From Apium graveolens (lineage: Eukaryota > Streptophyta > Magnoliopsida > Apiales > Apiaceae): a stretch of 64,000 bases of DNA. The position numbers and the translations under genes are program-made. The notes beneath the pieces were generated by a model, which saw only the letters and a program-made list of their open reading frames with translations, had not been told where the DNA came from and did no database searches. Location: positions 8,565,144 through 8,629,143 of the forward strand of contig NC_133647.1 of the NCBI RefSeq assembly GCF_009905375.1, in the 5' to 3' direction. Of the stretch, positions 51,468 to 62,952 are shown piece by piece (within the stretch, counting starts at the first letter, position 1; each line of letters begins with the position of its first letter).

Positions 51468-51489
51468 TTTGAAAATATGGGATATTACA
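47399..51489 (-). mobile_element. Solo LTR (4.1 kb) of a gypsy-type element, TSD TGTGA
   Basis: On the minus strand it starts TGTAATATCCCAT at 51489 and ends GGGGGTGTTACA at 47399. Perfect duplications TGTGA flank it (47394-47398 and 51490-51494). Blocks such as 50880-51010 closely match the solo LTR at 13480-16905, so both belong to one family. A TAA microsatellite lies at about 51437-51467. No gene is supported inside it. Confidence 0.9.
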
Positions 51490-51494
51490 TGTGA

Positions 51495-52762
51495 TCTAGG
51501 AGGCGGGTGATATGGTCTAGGGGGAGGACGATGTTATACCTGGTTGTTTCTCTTGATTTACATTCAAGTATCTATTTTAGTGATTTTTTTTAATTATTTT
51601 TCCATATATTTATATTCTCGTTAATGTATCAAACTATTAATAATATAAATTTTTATATTTAAATTATATAATAATCTAATGATAACAATGATAAGAGAAG
51701 AACATAAGTTTTCAATATTTATATATATCCACAAAGAAGAGAAGATTAAGGGGCTTTTTCAAAAGAAATAATATTTTTCAAAGAATATTTCCAAAATACG
51801 ATTTTTTGTGAAACAATTTTCAAAAATATAATTTTTAAGTTTCATTTTCAAAGATACCGTTTGCAACTTTTGCAACTTGAAATGTAATTTTTATTTTATT
51901 TTTTTAAAGTTGATTCGATTGCAAACTTGAAAGGCAATTAATACAACCTTAAAATCAGTCTTTTTAAAATTTGAAATTAAGTTACAAAATAAATTGCGCA
52001 GTTGCAAATCGTATTTTTGAAAATGAAATTTAAAAAATTTTATTTTTGAAAAATATATTTAAAAATGACAGTATTTTGAATATAAGTTTAAAAATATGAT
52101 TACCTTCTTACAAATTAAATAATTTATTATAATTTAGTAAATAGATCAAATATCTTTAACCTATTTATCTAAAAAATTTAAAGCGAGAGATTTGTATAAC
52201 AGACCTTATGACCCATGAATACACAAATATGGAAGAATTCACACATCAATTCTCAAATCTTTTGATTTTTTCTCGAACAGTCCACAGTAACACTAGTACT
52301 AAAACTAATTGAAAGTGGTAGAAGAAATTAGAGAAGTTGAAAGAAGGGGGGGGGGGGCACCTAGTAGATAGTAAAGACAAGGTACATGCAAAAGAATTAA
52401 AAGCAAAGGGTACAAAAGGCCAAACCCAGTCCAATCCCATCATCATCATCATTGAGCCAATTGCTACTTCTGACATTAGTCATGATTGCATAATATACCC
52501 TTCGTATCTCTCTCCATCTCTCTCCTCTCTCTCCCCACATTACATACACAACAGAAGCCATATAGTAAAGTCAATTCTCCTACACTGTACTGCATTAACT
52601 TAGCCCCAAAATAAAGCTGCTACTCTTCTTGCATGCCCCCCTGCCCCCTGCCCTATTTTATATTATTCAGACCACCCCATCTTTCTCTTTCCCTACTTTC
52701 TGTCCCTTCCCCTCTTGTCAATTTTCTCCCCCCACCCATAAGTGATAACTACCATTTTTTAT
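51495..52762. other. Upstream region of the HD-Zip gene
   Basis: AT-rich sequence with no ORF of note, then a G-run of ten at about 52347-52356 and, from about 52480, CT-rich tracts. I do not see an unambiguous TATA box. The proximal part probably holds the promoter, about 1.4 kb of single-copy sequence below the solo LTR. Confidence 0.5.
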
Positions 52763-52930
52763 ACTTAGAGAGGGAGAGAGATTTTTACCATTTTGTATAC
52801 TTACACACAGAGAGAGATTGAAAGAGGGGAGAGAGATTTGAGAGAGATTGAGAGAGATTGAGAGAGATTGAGAGAGAGGGAGAGAGATTCGAGAGAGATT
52901 GAGGGAGGAAGAGAGATTTGAGAGAGATCG
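52763..52930 (+). promoter_or_regulatory. GA-rich leader tract
   Basis: A purine-rich run with many copies of GATTGAGAGA-type 10-mers sits just before the start codon at 52944, most likely in the 5' UTR. GA tracts are bound by plant BPC/GAGA-binding proteins; regulation by them here is inferred. Confidence 0.6.
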
Positions 52931-52943
52931 AAAAAAACAAAAA

Positions 52944-55023
52944 ATGGGTGAGAGAGATGATGGGTTTGGGCTGAGTTTGAGTTTAGGATCATCATTTTCG
53001 AATAAACAAAACCATGCACATTTACCTCCTCATTTCCCTTTTGCCCTCTCTCCTTCTCCTTTGCGTTTCTTGAATCCTTCTGGTAAGTTTAACTTAACTT
53101 GTTACTCTTTTTTTTTAGACAATGATGTTATTTGCATATTTTACAATCGTGGATATGTTTCTTACATTAACTTGTTACACTAATATTTGGATTATAACGT
53201 GATTTGAATTTTCAGTGAGCGGAATACACAGGATATGTTTTGTTTATCCCAACTTATTACTCTTATATTTGGAAAATGATGTAATTTGCATGTTTGATTA
53301 GCGGAATATACCTGATATGTTTGATTTATTATAAATTGTTAATCTTATGTGTAGACAATGATTAATTTGGATGTTATACGGGCGGAATGTACCGGATATG
53401 TTTTGTTTATCGAAAATTGATATTTAAACTAGCACATTATTGATATTGTTTTTTGGCAGATCTGAGTGGGGAGAGGAGGATGAGGGGGATAGATGTGAAT
53501 ATGCCAGCGGCTGAAGGGGAGGATGATTTGGGTGCCTCATCTCCGAACAGCACGGTCTCGAGCCTAAGCGGCAAGCGCAGCGAGAATGAGGCAGAGAGAG
53601 ACAGAGACTCGAGTTATGAGGAAGAAGATGGTGGTGATGCTGCAGCAAGAAAGAAGCTAAGATTATCTAAAGAACAAGCTGCTATGCTTGAAGAGACTTT
53701 CAAAGAGCACAACACTCTGAATCCAGTGAGTGGCATTTGTTGTAATATTTTAGGTTTTGTAAGGGTATTTTTGGTAGTGGTGTTTTGGTAATTAGTTTGT
53801 ATGATGAGGGTAAATTGATAATTTTGACAACTAATGTCATTGTGTGTGTTTTTGTGTGTGTTTTTCAGAAGCAAAAGTTGGCATTGGCAAAAGAGCTGAA
53901 TTTAAGGCCAAGGCAAGTGGAAGTGTGGTTTCAGAACAGGAGGGCTAGGTGAGAAATTTGGCTGTTTTACCAAGGGTATAATTTGAAGATAATTTTATGT
54001 GTGTGTGTGTGTGTTTGTGAATTAAATTGGTTTGCAAGAATGAACTTTTACTATATGTACTTGTGTTTGTTATGTCATTTTCTGTATTGGTTTATTAATG
54101 TGTTTTCTTTTATCAGTTTATTCTTTTACCCTTCTACTGTCATTTAAATTGTAGTAAATATACGAGTGTCACACTCACACTCATGTGTGCTTATGTTATT
54201 GTCAGAATATATCAAGTGTTTTATAAACTTAATTATGTATTTATGAAAATGATCTACTTTCTCTATTTTAATTAAATTTAAAAATATTTCTTTAATTTGT
54301 GTGCAAAAGTCAAGTTAGTCATTATTGATTATTGGCATGGAGCTTTTTGGCATGTCAATTTTGGGAGTTTAGAGTGATCATCATTTTGAGTTGATATCAA
54401 TTTTGGGAGTTTAGAGTGATCATAATTGTAAGTTGTAGCAAACTGCACTGACCACTGAGAAACTTGTGATTTGCCTCTTGCCTCGGTCACTGTTAACTTC
54501 ACATAAGTTGACATTTCATGCTTTGCCAATAGTATACTACACTCTTTGTTACTCTTGTGTTGTTATTGTGTGTGTGTTTAGATCTTTGATAATATGTTAT
54601 GAATAGTTGATGTATCAACATTACAAATGGTTGAACATTTTATTCAACCTATGCAGAACAAAGCTGAAGCAAACAGAGGTAGATTGTGAGTACTTGAAGA
54701 GATGCTGTGAAAATCTAACCGACGAGAACAAGCGATTGCAGAAGGAAGTAAGCGAGCTTCGAGCATTGAAACTCTCCCCCCAATTCTACATGAATATGAA
54801 CCCTCCAACGACTCTTACTATGTGCCCTCAATGCGAGCGCGTGTCCTCGTCTACAAATTCAGCTTCTGCATCGTCGTCTTTATTTCCACCTACTGCCATT
54901 GTCAACGAGCGCAACGCTAACAACTCAGCAGGGGCTCCGCAGCCCCATCGGCCAGTGCCAGTCAACCCTTCATGGGCCAAACTTTTCTCTCAAAACCAAC
55001 TCGAGGGTCATCGTCCTACCTAG
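52944..55023 (+). CDS. HAT3-like: HD-Zip class II transcription factor, HAT3/ATHB4-like
   Basis: Four coding exons: 52944-53082, 53460-53725, 53869-53948 and 54657-55023. All introns are GT-AG, and the joined frame is 284 codons including the stop (283 aa). The N-terminus starts [15 protein letters not shown] with an LxLxL repression motif (residues 10-14). The homeodomain is at about 110-167, with WFQNRRAR in helix 3, and is followed by a leucine zipper with Leu at 175, 182, 189 and 196. The class II C-terminal motif reads CPQCE (218-222) instead of the usual CPSCE. Class II proteins are nuclear DNA-binding repressors acting in shade avoidance, auxin response and leaf polarity; the start MGERDDG points to the HAT3/ATHB4 branch. 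No break is seen, so it is probably active. Confidence 0.95.
53090..53430. repeat. Degenerate 82-bp tandem repeat in HD-Zip intron 1
   Basis: GCGGAATRYACC and GATATGTTT words recur at 53219, 53301 and 53382 (spacing 82 and 81 bp), with a weaker unit starting near 53140. They fill most of the 377-bp intron. Confidence 0.75.
54355..54423. repeat. 42-bp tandem repeat in HD-Zip intron 3
   Basis: TCAATTTTGGGAGTTTAGAG and following bases occur twice, at 54355 and 54397. Confidence 0.85.
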
Positions 55024-55745
55024 GTCGTAGTTCTTGCCTTCCAAAAGGATTCAATGGTAAATTTGGCTATGATAAAATTGCAAGGATTAGAGTTGGAAAT
55101 ATTGTAGTATGAAATGGCTATGAAACTTTAAGGAAATGGAGATGAATATGATTATGTTGGATGAAAGTTGTAGGGAAACAATGTTGAAATGTTTAGGATT
55201 CTAGTGTAGTGTTCTACATTATGATGATGAAATCTTTTGTTTTGTTTAGTACTTGATATGTTAATTACAGCCTTGCATGCGTACGATGAATTGATAACTA
55301 TACTAGTACACAAACCTTTTACTTTACACAGAGATATGTAGATAGATATCCCAAGTGCTCAATATAGGTAGAGGGGATGTCAAAACTAAACGTTTATAAA
55401 AATTGTAGGCCTTTTGTTGGTTTAATGTCAGCAAATTTACTCGGGCTATAAAATAACTTTCTATAACACATCAATAGTATGATTATCAACATTATATCAC
55501 AATTGATCAAACGTTATATAGTTAAGTGCTAGCAAATCCAAGAAACATGTTACAAAGAAAGAAGCCAGTACTGTAACCGTTTGCTTAGATTGAGCCGTGG
55601 CCTGGCCTGACAGTCGTGGCGGCGGCTGTGTGGGTGTCGTGTCTTCTGCGTGCATGCCTTTAAAACGTACGTGGCTTTGTTGGAGAGGATACATTACTTC
55701 CACAAGTTCATCATAACCTTCTCCCAGCAGTTCTTTCTCTTTTCC
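55024..55745. other. 3' UTR and downstream flank of the HD-Zip gene
   Basis: The first 200-300 bp are probably the 3' UTR; I cannot place the poly(A) site. The rest shows no gene. TTTCC at 55741-55745 is the candidate target duplication of the Tat element. Confidence 0.5.
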
Positions 55746-56147
55746 TGTTGGCTATGGGCCCAATAAGATCCACCGAACGAATGCCCAACTGATGATTGTG
55801 CTATTGGGCCGAAGGAACCACAGGACCCACCTTCCCTCCCAACCGTTGGAAAGCAGAAGAGGCATAACGCGCCCTTTTCACTCCCTCCTTAATGATGAGT
55901 AACGTAAGGGACATTCATGGCAGAGAAGGGTATAAAATCCCTCGAAAGGTAAGACATACACACATTCTCTAAAACACTCTACTTCTCTTGTATTTTCTAC
56001 CCACTTTACAACCAGGTTCTTATTCTTACACCAGAGGTGAATCAGGGGAACAATCCCTCACATTCTCTTCACTTTTAGGTCTTTGCAGAAGCCATCTCCA
56101 CGGAGGCTGAGGCCTGTTCATCCAGCCGAAGGAATCAGGGCGTAACA
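55746..56147 (+). mobile_element. 5' LTR of the Tat element
   Basis: It starts TGTTGGCTATGGG and ends GGGCGTAACA just before the PBS (402 bp). A TATAAAA box is at about 55931-55937, followed by a CT-rich leader. Confidence 0.75.
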
Positions 56148-56168
56148 TTTGGCGCCTTCTGTGGGAAC
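56148..56168 (+). other. Primer-binding site of the Tat element
   Basis: TTGGCGCCTTCTGTGGGAAC directly follows the LTR and has the form typical of Tat-type gypsy elements. I do not assign the tRNA. Confidence 0.7.
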
Positions 56169-56199
56169 TACGAGAATTACAAGCCGAGATAACGAGAGT

Positions 56200-57660
56200 A
56201 TGACAGAAATAATTCATGAGCATTCACCACCACATGGTTTTTTCGATAAAGGGCAACCATTACCATTGTGGACGAAGATAGAGTCATCACATTAACTCAC
56301 GAGGAAGAAGCCTTACTCCTAAAGATCCGGGCGGAAAAAGCTGCGGAGAAGGGTAAGGCCAAAAGTGACCAAGCAGAAAAAGATGCAGAAGCCCGCGCGA
56401 AGCGAAGGGAGGCTGATGCGCTACTACTGAAGGCCCTGCAACTTCAGAGAGAAGAAATTGAACTGCAAGAAAGGACTTTGCGCGAAGCGTTGCAGGCCGA
56501 CGAGCCGGGAAGAACGAATAACGATAAGAGAGATCGAAGGGTGCATGACGAAGAAGATGAGTCTGACTTTGATTCGCATCCCCGAAGGAAGAGGATAAAT
56601 CAACCCTTCTCATCTGACTCAGACGAGGAGCCCGATGGTTCCCGCCTCAGGCTCACCCGCCTAGAAAAGGCCTTGTTCGGTGATAGGAGGGCCGACAGAG
56701 AGCCGACCGTGACACAAGAAATTGAACAGTATTGACCCCCTCCAGGCGAAGAAAGGTAGTTCCCTAAGATGAGTGAGTTTAGCGGAAAGGGAGACCCTGA
56801 GGACCACTGCGAAAAGTCAGAGTTGCTAATGATTGGGATGGGTCATAATGATATCATGTCTGCAAAATGTTAAAGACATATCTGAAGGGATCAGCCTCGA
56901 TGTGGTACAAATCCCTTAAACCTAGGTCCATCGGGTCTTACGAGCAACTGAAAAGAAAGTTTCTGAAGTACTACTCGCACCTGTGCCGAAAGACGAAGGA
57001 CACTGAAGCCCTGGTCCACTGCAGACAGAGGGCGAACGAGGAGTTGGGGGATTATCTCGCTCGGTACAAAGAAGAAGCTGGGATGGTTACTAATCTGGAC
57101 AAGGTCAAAGCAACGGGTTCTTGACGGCGGGGCTGGACCCCTATAAAGGTAAAAAGCTTTGCTCATCTCTTTACGATTTCCCCCCAAAATCCCTGAATGA
57201 TATATATGTGAGGGGCGAGAACATTTGCCGAAAAATGGAAAGTATTGGGGGATATAAGGACTCTCGAAGGGATGATCGATTGAAGCGAGCTGACAGATAC
57301 GAAGGCTCGAGATCAGGCTCTAACCGAAGGGACGGTAGGAAAAAAGGAAGAAAGGAGACGGATCGTGGGGCTGAACGACGTCGAGATAGAAATTCAGCTG
57401 TATTCACCCCTTTGAATGCGCCGATCTCCAAGATTCTCCATGAAATCAAGGGCAAGCCTGGGTTCGTTAGGCCAGCCAAGATGAAAGTTCCCAACCATAA
57501 GAAGAACCCCGACAAATACTGCGACTATCATAGGGGAAAATGGCATAATAGTGATGAGTGCTATCATCTCAAAAAGCTAATTGAGCGAATGATCAAAGAA
57601 GGCGAACTTAATCAATTCTTCCGAGATCTAAGAGAAAGACCGGGGCCAAAGGAAAACTAA
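56200..57660 (+). pseudogene. Tat element gag
   Basis: Gag is spread over three frames. The first part (to 56735) is charged and coiled-coil-like, with EKAAEKGKAKSDQAEKDAEA. The second (to 57124) is the retrotransposon gag core, with YLKGSASMWYKSLKP and YYSHLCRKTKDTEALVHC. The third (57121-57660) is basic, then has a Cys/His region CDYHRGKWHNSDECYHL. Stops lie at 56733-56735 and near 56757, with frame changes near 56860 and 57120. An ATG at 56200 is in yet another frame, so the start is uncertain. Confidence 0.8.
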
Positions 57661-57811
57661 GAGGGGGTAGATGCCGAAGAGCCAGAACGAAGAGACAGGA
57701 TAAGGGGCGAGGTGAAGATAATATCTGGGGGCAGTATTCTAGACAGAGATAGCAAGACAGCCAAGAAAAAGTACGCCCGACAAGTGTACAATCTCTAATC
57801 AGTTCGGTTAG

Positions 57812-60800
57812 GTGAAGCCCCACATGCCCATGACCTTCAGCACTGAGGACTGCGAGGATGTCATTCGCCCACACGAAGACCCCCTCATTATTAACCCTAT
57901 CATCGGGCAGAATAAAATATGGAAGATAATGGTAGATACCGGAAGTTCGGCCAACATACTGTTCCACAAAACCTACTGCAAGATGAATTTGGATGGAGAA
58001 CAGTTGGAGCCCTGCAATGAGGCTCCTCTTTACGCCATTGGAGGGAACCCCATACAGTTTGAGGGAACAATCACGCTCTCTGTCCTCCTGGGCAAGTTGC
58101 CATATATTGTTGAAAAGCCGATAAAGTTCTACGTGGTACGGATTGAGAGCCCATACAATACAATATTCGGGAGCCCCTTCTTGTCGACCTTCGAAGCGGT
58201 GGAATCTATACCCCATCTTAAACTCAAGCTTCCGATCGAGAAAGGGGTAGGAGAAATGAGGGGCGATCAAAAAACCGCCCGAATCATAATGTTGGAAGAC
58301 CTAAAAAAAGATCAAGAATATGAAGGGCCGGACGAAACCGGGAAGAGAAAAAGTGTCGAAGTCGAGCAGAGTGGAAGCCGAGAAACGCTGAATATTGAGT
58401 TAGAAAAGTTTGGAGCGGATCTTTCAAGCCCTATCGCCGAACCCACGGCGGAAACCGAAGAGGTAGAGATGTATGCAGACCATTCGGGAAAAATGGTTCG
58501 GATAGGGAAAAATATGGGGGCAGACCTGAAGGAAAAGGTAATAAATGTCATTCGGCAATACCACGATGTGTTCGCCTGGGGACCGAAAGACATGCCCAGT
58601 TTGGATCCTAAGACGGCTAAGCACTGTTTGAATGTATAGCCTGAGGCCAAACCGGTGAAGCAGAAGAAGAGGACATTCACAGTCGAACGGCAGAAGGTCA
58701 TAGAGGTCGAAGTAGAAAAACTGTTGGAAGCCAAGTTCATTGAAGAAATTGAATACCCTGACTGGCTAGTCAATGTGTTGGTTGTCAAAAAATCAAACGG
58801 GAAGTGGAGGATGTGCGTGGATTATATGGACCTCAATAAGGCATGTCCGAAGGACTACTACCCCTTGCCTAGCATCGATCAGCTGATAGACGCAACCGCT
58901 GGCTACCAGGTACTTAGTTTTTTGGATGCTTTTTCTGGCTAGCATAAAATTGCTATGAATGATAAGGATGTGCCCAAGACAACGTTCATAACTCCGAAGG
59001 GGACTTATGCTTATATTAAAATGCCCTTCGGACTAAAGAACGCTGCAGCCACATTCCAACGAATGGTGAAAAAAGTCTTTAAAGAGCAGATTGGACGGAA
59101 CATGGAAGCATATGTGGATGGCATGATTGTAAAATCTTTGTTCCAAGATCATGCCGAAGAATTGAAAGAATGCTTCGAGACACTCCAGAGAAACAACATG
59201 AGGATCAATCCAAATAAATGCACCTTCGGAGTGTCCAGTGGCAAATTCCTGGGCTATATGGTCAGCGCCCAGGGAATAGAGGCGAACCCTGAGAAGATCG
59301 AAGCGTTCATTAATATGGAAGCCCCTAAGTACATCAGAGACATCCAGAAGCTAACCGGTCGACTCGCCGATTCGGCGCTTCATCTCCAGGTCAGCCGATA
59401 AGGCACTCCCTTTCTTCGCCGTGCTTAAGGGGTCAAAGAATTTTGAGTGGGGGCCTGAATGCCAAAAGGCATTCGAAGAAGTGAAGGAATACCATACTAA
59501 GGCACCACTATTAATGAGGTCTGATCCGAAGGAGACTCTTCAGCTTTACCTGGCTGTGTCCGACAGAACCCTATGGGCGGTTCTTGTGAAAAACCATGAA
59601 GACAATCAACACCCTGTGTACTATGTGTCCCATGTCCTCAAGTATGTAAAGACAAGGTACCCCAATGCCGAAAAATTCGCATATGGGTTGGTTATGGCCT
59701 CCCAAAAATTACGACATTACTTCCAAAGCCGAATGATTCAAGTTGTCACCAGTCAACCTTTAAAGAAGATTTTAACAAGGCCCGAGGCCTCGGGAAGAGT
59801 GGTAGTCTGGTAGCCTGGTCCATCGAACTTGGGGAGTTTGATCTTAAGTATGTCCCCAGAACGGCGATCAAGGCCCAAGCTCTGGCTGACTTTATGGTCG
59901 AATGCACATTTTCGGGGCCGCAGGATCTCACCCCAGATGAACAGCTCATTCGGACCCCTGGGTAATGGAAACTCTTTGTAGATGGGTCAGTAGCTGGGAA
60001 AAAGTGTGGGGCCGACTTGATACTTTTCAGCCCTGAAGGGTTTCAGATATGCCAGGCTATAAGATTTGATTTTCCTCTGACGAACAGTGAAGTAGAGTAC
60101 GAAGCTCTCCTCGCAGGAATGGAGTTGGCCCGAAGCCTTGAGGCGAAGCACCTGAGGGCCCTCAGCGATTCTATTCTGGTTGTAAAGCACTTCTCCGGAG
60201 AATATGAACAAAGGGACCCACGGACGAAGGCTTACGCTACCAAGGTGAAAGACGCTTCCCTGTCATTTGAAACTTTTGAGCTAAGTCAAATTGGTAGGGA
60301 GAACAATGGAAGGGCAGACGCCCTTTTACAGGTTAGCTTCGGCTGAGACGCAGAGCCTAACTGGTTCTATCTACCTCACCGAAGCCAAGACGCCTTCGAT
60401 CGAAAAGAGAGAATGTCTGGAAATCCACCAGGGGACCGATTGGATGACCCCACTAAGAAACTTTCTGGAGAAAAGTATCCTCCCTCCTGACCGAGGGGAA
60501 GCACTAAAGATAAAGTACATAGCATCGAGCTACACTATCATTAATGGAAGAATGTATCACTGGTCTGTCAGCCAGCCCCTCCTAAGATGCTTAAATGCCG
60601 AAGAACAACATCAGGCTCTTGAAGCGGTACACGAAGGAATTTGTGGAGAGCATCTGGCTGGTTGGTCCCTCGCCTTCAAAACCCTTCACCAAGGATTCTT
60701 TTGGCCAACTTTGAAAGCCAATGCCAGCGAGTATGCCAAGAGGTGTGTACAATGCCAGTTGTTCGCCAATGTTCCGAAGCAACCCCTTGAAGAAATGCCT

Positions 60801-61671
60801 TATGTACTCAGCCCTATTCCATACCCGCCATGTGGGCCGTGGACATAGTTGGCATTCTCCCAACTAGCACGAAACAAGAAAAATACTGCATAATTGCCAT
60901 CGACTACATGACCAAGTGGGTTGAAGCCCGACTGTTGTCGGCTATAACCGAAGAAGCAACAAAGAAGTTCTTTCTAGAGCAGATTATTCTCCGATCCGGG
61001 ATTCCGAAGATTTGCATCTCTGATAATGGGACTCAGTTTATTGGAAACAAGTTCCGAAAGTTCCTGCACAACTTCGGGATCAAACAAAGATTTAGCTTAG
61101 TCGCCTACCCGCAAGGGAATGGGGTGATTGAAGCTGCAAACAAAATAATTTTCCAAGGGATAAAGAAGAAGCTGAGCGAAGCTAAAGGCAGGTGGTCAGA
61201 AGAACTCCCTTGGATCTTGTGGGCTTACCGAACGACCCCTAGGCCTTCGACAGGGGAAACTCCGTTCATGATGGCCTATGGGACTGAAGCCCTAGTTCGC
61301 TTTAAAGTGGGATTGGAATCGTACCGAACTGAGGTCTACAATGTGGAAACTAATAGCTTTGGGCTAAGGGCGAACATGGACTTATTGGAAGAAGAAGGAG
61401 AGGCTGTCCACCAAAGAAACATGAAATACTTGCTACAGGCAGCCCAACATTATAACTCCAGCATTAAGAAGAGGTCATTCGGAGTAGGAGACTTAGTCCT
61501 AAGGGAGCTGGCTGCTTCTATGCCAGCCAAACAAGGAAAGCTCCAGCCTAACTGGGAAGGGCCATATAAGGTGATTGAAGTCGTTCGCCCGAAAATATAA
61601 AACTTGAAACATTAACAGGCGAAGCAATCAAAAACACCTGTCATGCCAGTCGCCTTCGAAAGTTCTATTAG
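57812..61671 (+). pseudogene. Tat element pol: protease, RT, two RNase H, integrase
   Basis: In order: aspartic protease MVDTGSSANIL (about 57929); RT (58655-59370) with WRMCVDYMDLNKACPKD and the active site changed to YVDG (59111-59122) instead of YVDD; RNase H (59421-59813); a second RNase H starting FVDGSVAGKKCG (about 59975-60340); integrase with a zinc region HEGICGEH and CVQC (60630-60760); integrase core with SDNGTQF (DD35E spacing); end near 61671. Stops at 58637-58639, 58940-58942 and about 59962, and frame changes near 59375, 59813, 60335, 60840 and 61598, disrupt it. Confidence 0.9.
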
Positions 61672-62339
61672 TAAGAAATTTCTTTTAGCCAATTTTTACT
61701 TTGAATTTTATATGAAAAGTGTAAGGAGTTTAATCATAAATGAAAATGCACTTTCTTTCACATTTATTTTTATTAAATACCAAATACGTGGCCGAAGAAG
61801 TATTATCTAGGGGCGATCCCGAAGAAGATAAACCCTTTGGTCATCACATTTGTTCTATCTACGAACGCATCATTAATGGATAAGAATCTAGGGGCGATCC
61901 CACGAAAATCAAACATCCTTCACTCCACCACTATTATTTAATTTGCAATGAACACACGGTAAGGACGAATGAAGAATCTCTAGGGGCAATCCTGAGATAG
62001 ACCTTCTCCTTCGTCCTTTCCTTATTATTATGATATTAAAAAAGACCGAAGGAAACCCTGCCTTAGGGCTTTCCCAAAAAAGACAGGACCCTTCGGCCTC
62101 AATCCCGCATACATTTGAAACATATACAGAGCGACGAAGGCCTGGTCTGGGGGCGATCCCAAAGAAGACCAACCCCTCCTCTTTATTGACCGAATGAACG
62201 AAGGTGTGTTGGTGAAAGGGCAATAAAAAACGATCAGCACTCCTGTTCCTTCGCCAAGCAGAAGCCTTTTAAAGTATTAACAACCCGAAGTCACCTTCGG
62301 CCTTTAACACTCGGGGCCGAAAGAGGTAGTAAGGCCGCG
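61672..62339 (+). repeat. 3' untranslated region with dispersed GGGGCGATCCC words
   Basis: After the pol end, CTAGGGGCGATCCC-like words lie at 61807, 61888, 61980 and 62146, each followed by different sequence. No coding frame is supported. Confidence 0.6.
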
Positions 62340-62760
62340 ATTAAAAATATTAAAATTGCTAGGCGAATGATAAAGCCGAAGATGCGATTAAAATTTAAAA
62401 TATTAAAATTTCTAGGCGAATGATAAAGCCGAATATGCGATTAAAATTAAAATTATTAAAATTGATAAGGCCAATGATAAGGCTGAAGATGCGATTCGTA
62501 TTATTAAAACTATTAAGGCGAACGACAAAGCCGTATACACAATTAAAGTTACTAAAATGGCCAAGGTAAATGATAAAACCGAAGGCCATAATTAAAGTTA
62601 TCAAAATTGCTAAGGCGAACGATCAAGCCGAAGAGGCAATTAAAGTTATTAAAATGGCCAAGGCAAATGATAAAACCGAAGGCCATAATTAAAGTTATTA
62701 AAATTGCTGAGGCGAATGACAAAGCCGCAGATGCGATTAAAATAAAAATAGATGCATTAA
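62340..62760. repeat. Tandem repeat, 48-54 bp units forming about 97-bp dimers
   Basis: Eight units with the core AGGCGAATGATAAAGCCGAA start near 62361, 62414, 62468, 62516, 62563, 62613, 62660 and 62710. In the right half two unit types alternate (ATTGCTAAGGCGAA and ATGGCCAAGGCAAA), giving a dimer of about 97 bp. Confidence 0.85.
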
Positions 62761-62952
62761 AATATAAAAGCCCGAAGGCTAGTTAAATTACAAAAGCTCG
62801 AAGGCAGGAATACCAATTACAAAAAACTAAATTACAAAAGAAGATGAACGAAGGAAGTCGCTGCAAGAGTTGGGTATGACCTTGGAAATACCAATAACAA
62901 ACTTCGCAACAAGATCATCTTTAGTCATATCAAGCACCTCAGTGCGGGAAGC

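Noticed and set aside
57608..58270. 220-codon minus-strand frame
   Set aside because: Shadow of the Tat protease region on the plus strand, which has clear aspartic protease motifs.
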